Shown piece by piece: positions 11,405 through 12,797 of a stretch of DNA of 12,797 nucleotides. The position numbers and the translations under genes were made by a program. Position 1 is the stretch's first letter. Each line of letters starts with the position of its first letter. Source of the DNA: DATKCJ01 sp035513275 (lineage in GTDB: Bacteria > Verrucomicrobiota > Verrucomicrobiia > Opitutales > Opitutaceae); contig DATKCJ010000096.1 of the NCBI GenBank assembly GCA_035513275.1, forward strand, positions 1-12,797, given 5' to 3'. The notes below the pieces were generated by a model. That model made no database searches. It was not told the DNA's origin and worked only from the letters and a program-made list of their open reading frames with translations.

Positions 11405-12643
11405 TCACCCGCCGCGGCGGATTTCCGATCCCTTGAACTGGACGCGGATGCGGATGACTTTCTTTTGGCGGCAGTAGATTTCGCCGGTGCGCAGATCCAC
11501 CTTCTCGGGCACGTCGGTCTTGTTGATGTCGACGACTGCCGTGAAGCCGCGCTCGGAGAAGACGTCGATCAACATCGCGATCGTGAGCGGCGAGTCGAAG
11601 AGCGCGTCCTCCGTGTTGATCATCGCCATGCCGGAGATCGCGTGGCGCTTGACGATCGGCATCACCTTGCGCTCGACGAAGTCGACAACGCGCGAGAAGA
11701 GCGGCGTGTGCTCGAGCTCGTAGCAGTCGAGCCGCTTCACGAGTTCCTGGCGCGCGTGCACGACGATCTCGCTGGCGAGGTTCAGACTGCGCAAACGGTC
11801 GAACGTGCGCGGGTCGAGCTCGAGCGAACTCTGGTATTGGAGTTCGCGCAGGATGTTGCGCTCGACCTCACCGAGCGAGCCCTCGGCGTCGACGAAGTGA
11901 TAGTGGAAGCTCTGCTTGAGCGAGGTGAGCGCCTCCCAAGTCTGCTCCTTGAACACGCGGTAGCGCCGTCGCGCAAGTGACTCGTCGAAGTCCGTCACGC
12001 GCTCTTCCTGCAGTTCGCCGATCAGGGTGCGGTGGACCTCCTCGTTGTGCACCTTCACCTCGCGGCCGCGCTTGAGCTGGCGCTCGACAGAGACGCGCTC
12101 GCTGACGAAGAGCACCATGATGTGGATCACCGGGTTTCGGAAGTGATTGCCGATCGGTGTCGCTCCGAATTCCTGTCGCAGCTCGTTTAGCTTGTTCACG
12201 AGCGCCTTCAGCACCTCCACCTGCACCTTCGTGCGCGGGAAGCCGTCGATGACCGCGCCGTCGGCATACTCGGGCTCGAGCAGCTTGCGCAGGATGATGC
12301 CGATGACCTCGCGGTCGCCGACCATCGCGCCGGCGTCCTTGATGCGCTTCGCCTCCGGGCTGTCGAGCAGCGCGCTCACGACGATCGGCGGGCATGTGAG
12401 CCCGCGCGCCTGCATGATGAACGGCGTGTTCGTGCCCTTGCCGGATCCGGGCGCGCCGCCGAGCAGAATGATTTCCTTTGGAAACCGGAGGTTCTCGCGA
12501 CCCCGTTCGCGCTCGAGATCCTCCCACACCGAAGGGAAGATCAGCGCAGCGTCCTTGATTTCAAGGTCCTGGTGCGCTGGCGACTTCTGCGCCGGTTTCG
12601 TCTCCGGGTCGCGGTTCTTCGTGCCGGCTTGGGGTGCGTTCAT
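11405..12643 (-). CDS. Adenylate-kinase-like nucleoside monophosphate kinase with C-terminal extension
   Basis: The protein has 412 residues, about twice the 180-220 of ordinary adenylate kinase. A charged N-terminal stretch (1-54) precedes the kinase core. The P-loop is LGGAPGSGKGT (61-71); the NMP-binding region follows, with GDREVIGIILRKLLEPEYAD (109-128) and the adenylate kinase signature DGFPRT (133-138). The segment RQLKRGREVKVH is in the place of the LID start, but no zinc-binding Cys set is seen. DESLARRRYRVFKEQTWEAL and FHYHFVDAEGSL (246-257) correspond to the end of the fold. Residues about 275-412 form an extra domain I do not recognise, mixed helix and strand, ending in a basic beta-rich segment (KKVIRIRVQF). 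It probably transfers phosphate between ATP and a nucleoside monophosphate, but substrate and physiological role are uncertain. ATG at 12643 is the chosen start; no Shine-Dalgarno is visible. It is convergent with the ABC operon. Confidence 0.82.
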   Translation of the reverse strand: MNAPQAGTKNRDPETKPAQKSPAHQDLEIKDAALIFPSVWEDLERERGRENLRFPKEIILLGGAPGSGKGTNTPFIMQARGLTCPPIVVSALLDSPEAKRIKDAGAMVGDREVIGIILRKLLEPEYADGAVIDGFPRTKVQVEVLKALVNKLNELRQEFGATPIGNHFRNPVIHIMVLFVSERVSVERQLKRGREVKVHNEEVHRTLIGELQEERVTDFDESLARRRYRVFKEQTWEALTSLKQSFHYHFVDAEGSLGEVERNILRELQYQSSLELDPRTFDRLRSLNLASEIVVHARQELVKRLDCYELEHTPLFSRVVDFVERKVMPIVKRHAISGMAMINTEDALFDSPLTIAMLIDVFSERGFTAVVDINKTDVPEKVDLRTGEIYCRQKKVIRIRVQFKGSEIRRGG

Positions 12644-12717
12644 CGGGGTGTCAGTCGGTGGCCCAAGAATCGCGGCGAGCCGGGCGGCGTCAACCCTCGG
12701 CGGCGGGAGAGGCGGGT

Positions 12718-12775
12718 TGGATTGCCAGTTTCTGTCATTGCGAGGACCCGCGCCGCGGGGGACGAAGCAATCCAG
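12718..12775. repeat. Dispersed-repeat-like inverted repeat in the right-hand intergenic DNA
   Basis: TGGATTGC (12718-12725) and GCAATCCA (12767-12774) are exact reverse complements. Between them is GTCATTGCGAGGA, and GACGAAGCAATCCAG follows. This wording (CATTGCGAG ... GACGAAGCAATCC) resembles an intergenic repeat I know from several bacterial genomes, here with the GC-rich core CCGCGCCGCGG. The rest of the 154-bp region from 12644 to the window end shows no gene and no recognisable promoter. Confidence 0.5.
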
Positions 12776-12797
12776 CCGGCTTCAGATGGATCGCCAC

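Overview
The window is GC-rich, gene-dense bacterial DNA. The gene content fits Verrucomicrobiota, perhaps near Opitutaceae: a polyphosphate glucokinase of the ROK family, a long adenylate-kinase-like protein, stand-alone MacB-type ABC subunits, and small GxxExxY and four-helix-bundle (23S rRNA IVS family) genes. The phylum is an inference from this mix. No rRNA, tRNA, CRISPR array or classical insertion sequence is visible.

Layout. (1) 1-516, minus: 5' part of an exported SGNH/GDSL esterase (TesA type), running off the left edge. (2) 784-4474, plus: ybbA (ATPase) and ybbP (double-FtsX permease), divergent from tesA as in Escherichia coli. A GxxExxY gene with ~31-nt terminal inverted repeats sits between ybbA and ybbP. 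(3) 4509-4982: SlyD-like FKBP peptidyl-prolyl isomerase with a His-rich tail. (4) 5095-5841: polyphosphate glucokinase. (5) 6060-11316: a MacAB-like efflux or lipoprotein-export operon, consisting of a membrane fusion protein, an ATPase and two 416-residue permeases. A four-helix-bundle gene, also with ~31-nt terminal inverted repeats, sits between the ATPase and the first permease. (6) 11405-12643, minus, convergent: adenylate-kinase-like protein with a C-terminal extension. (7) 12644-12797: intergenic DNA with a dispersed-repeat-like inverted repeat.

The two most notable things are structural. First, two unrelated small ORFs, a PD-(D/E)xK-like protein and a four-helix bundle, each lie in a cassette bounded by a 29/31-matching inverted repeat made of short tandem units. 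Both cassettes occupy the same kind of site, the ATPase/permease junction of an ABC operon. The layout resembles the intervening sequences of bacterial 23S rRNA, where a four-helix-bundle ORF lies in a helix cut by RNase III, but here it is in mRNA. Second, four intergenic gaps (after slyD, after ppgK, between the two permeases, and between the convergent genes) each hold a REPIN-like element. Each starts with GTAG or GTGG, carries hairpins with 7-9 bp stems, and ends in the reverse complement CTAC or CCAC. Three of the hairpins share one core with a compensating outer base pair.

Functionally, the window is mostly envelope biology: two type VII (MacB/LolCDE-fold) ABC systems and a periplasmic esterase, plus a protein-folding enzyme, a sugar kinase and a nucleotide-kinase-like protein.
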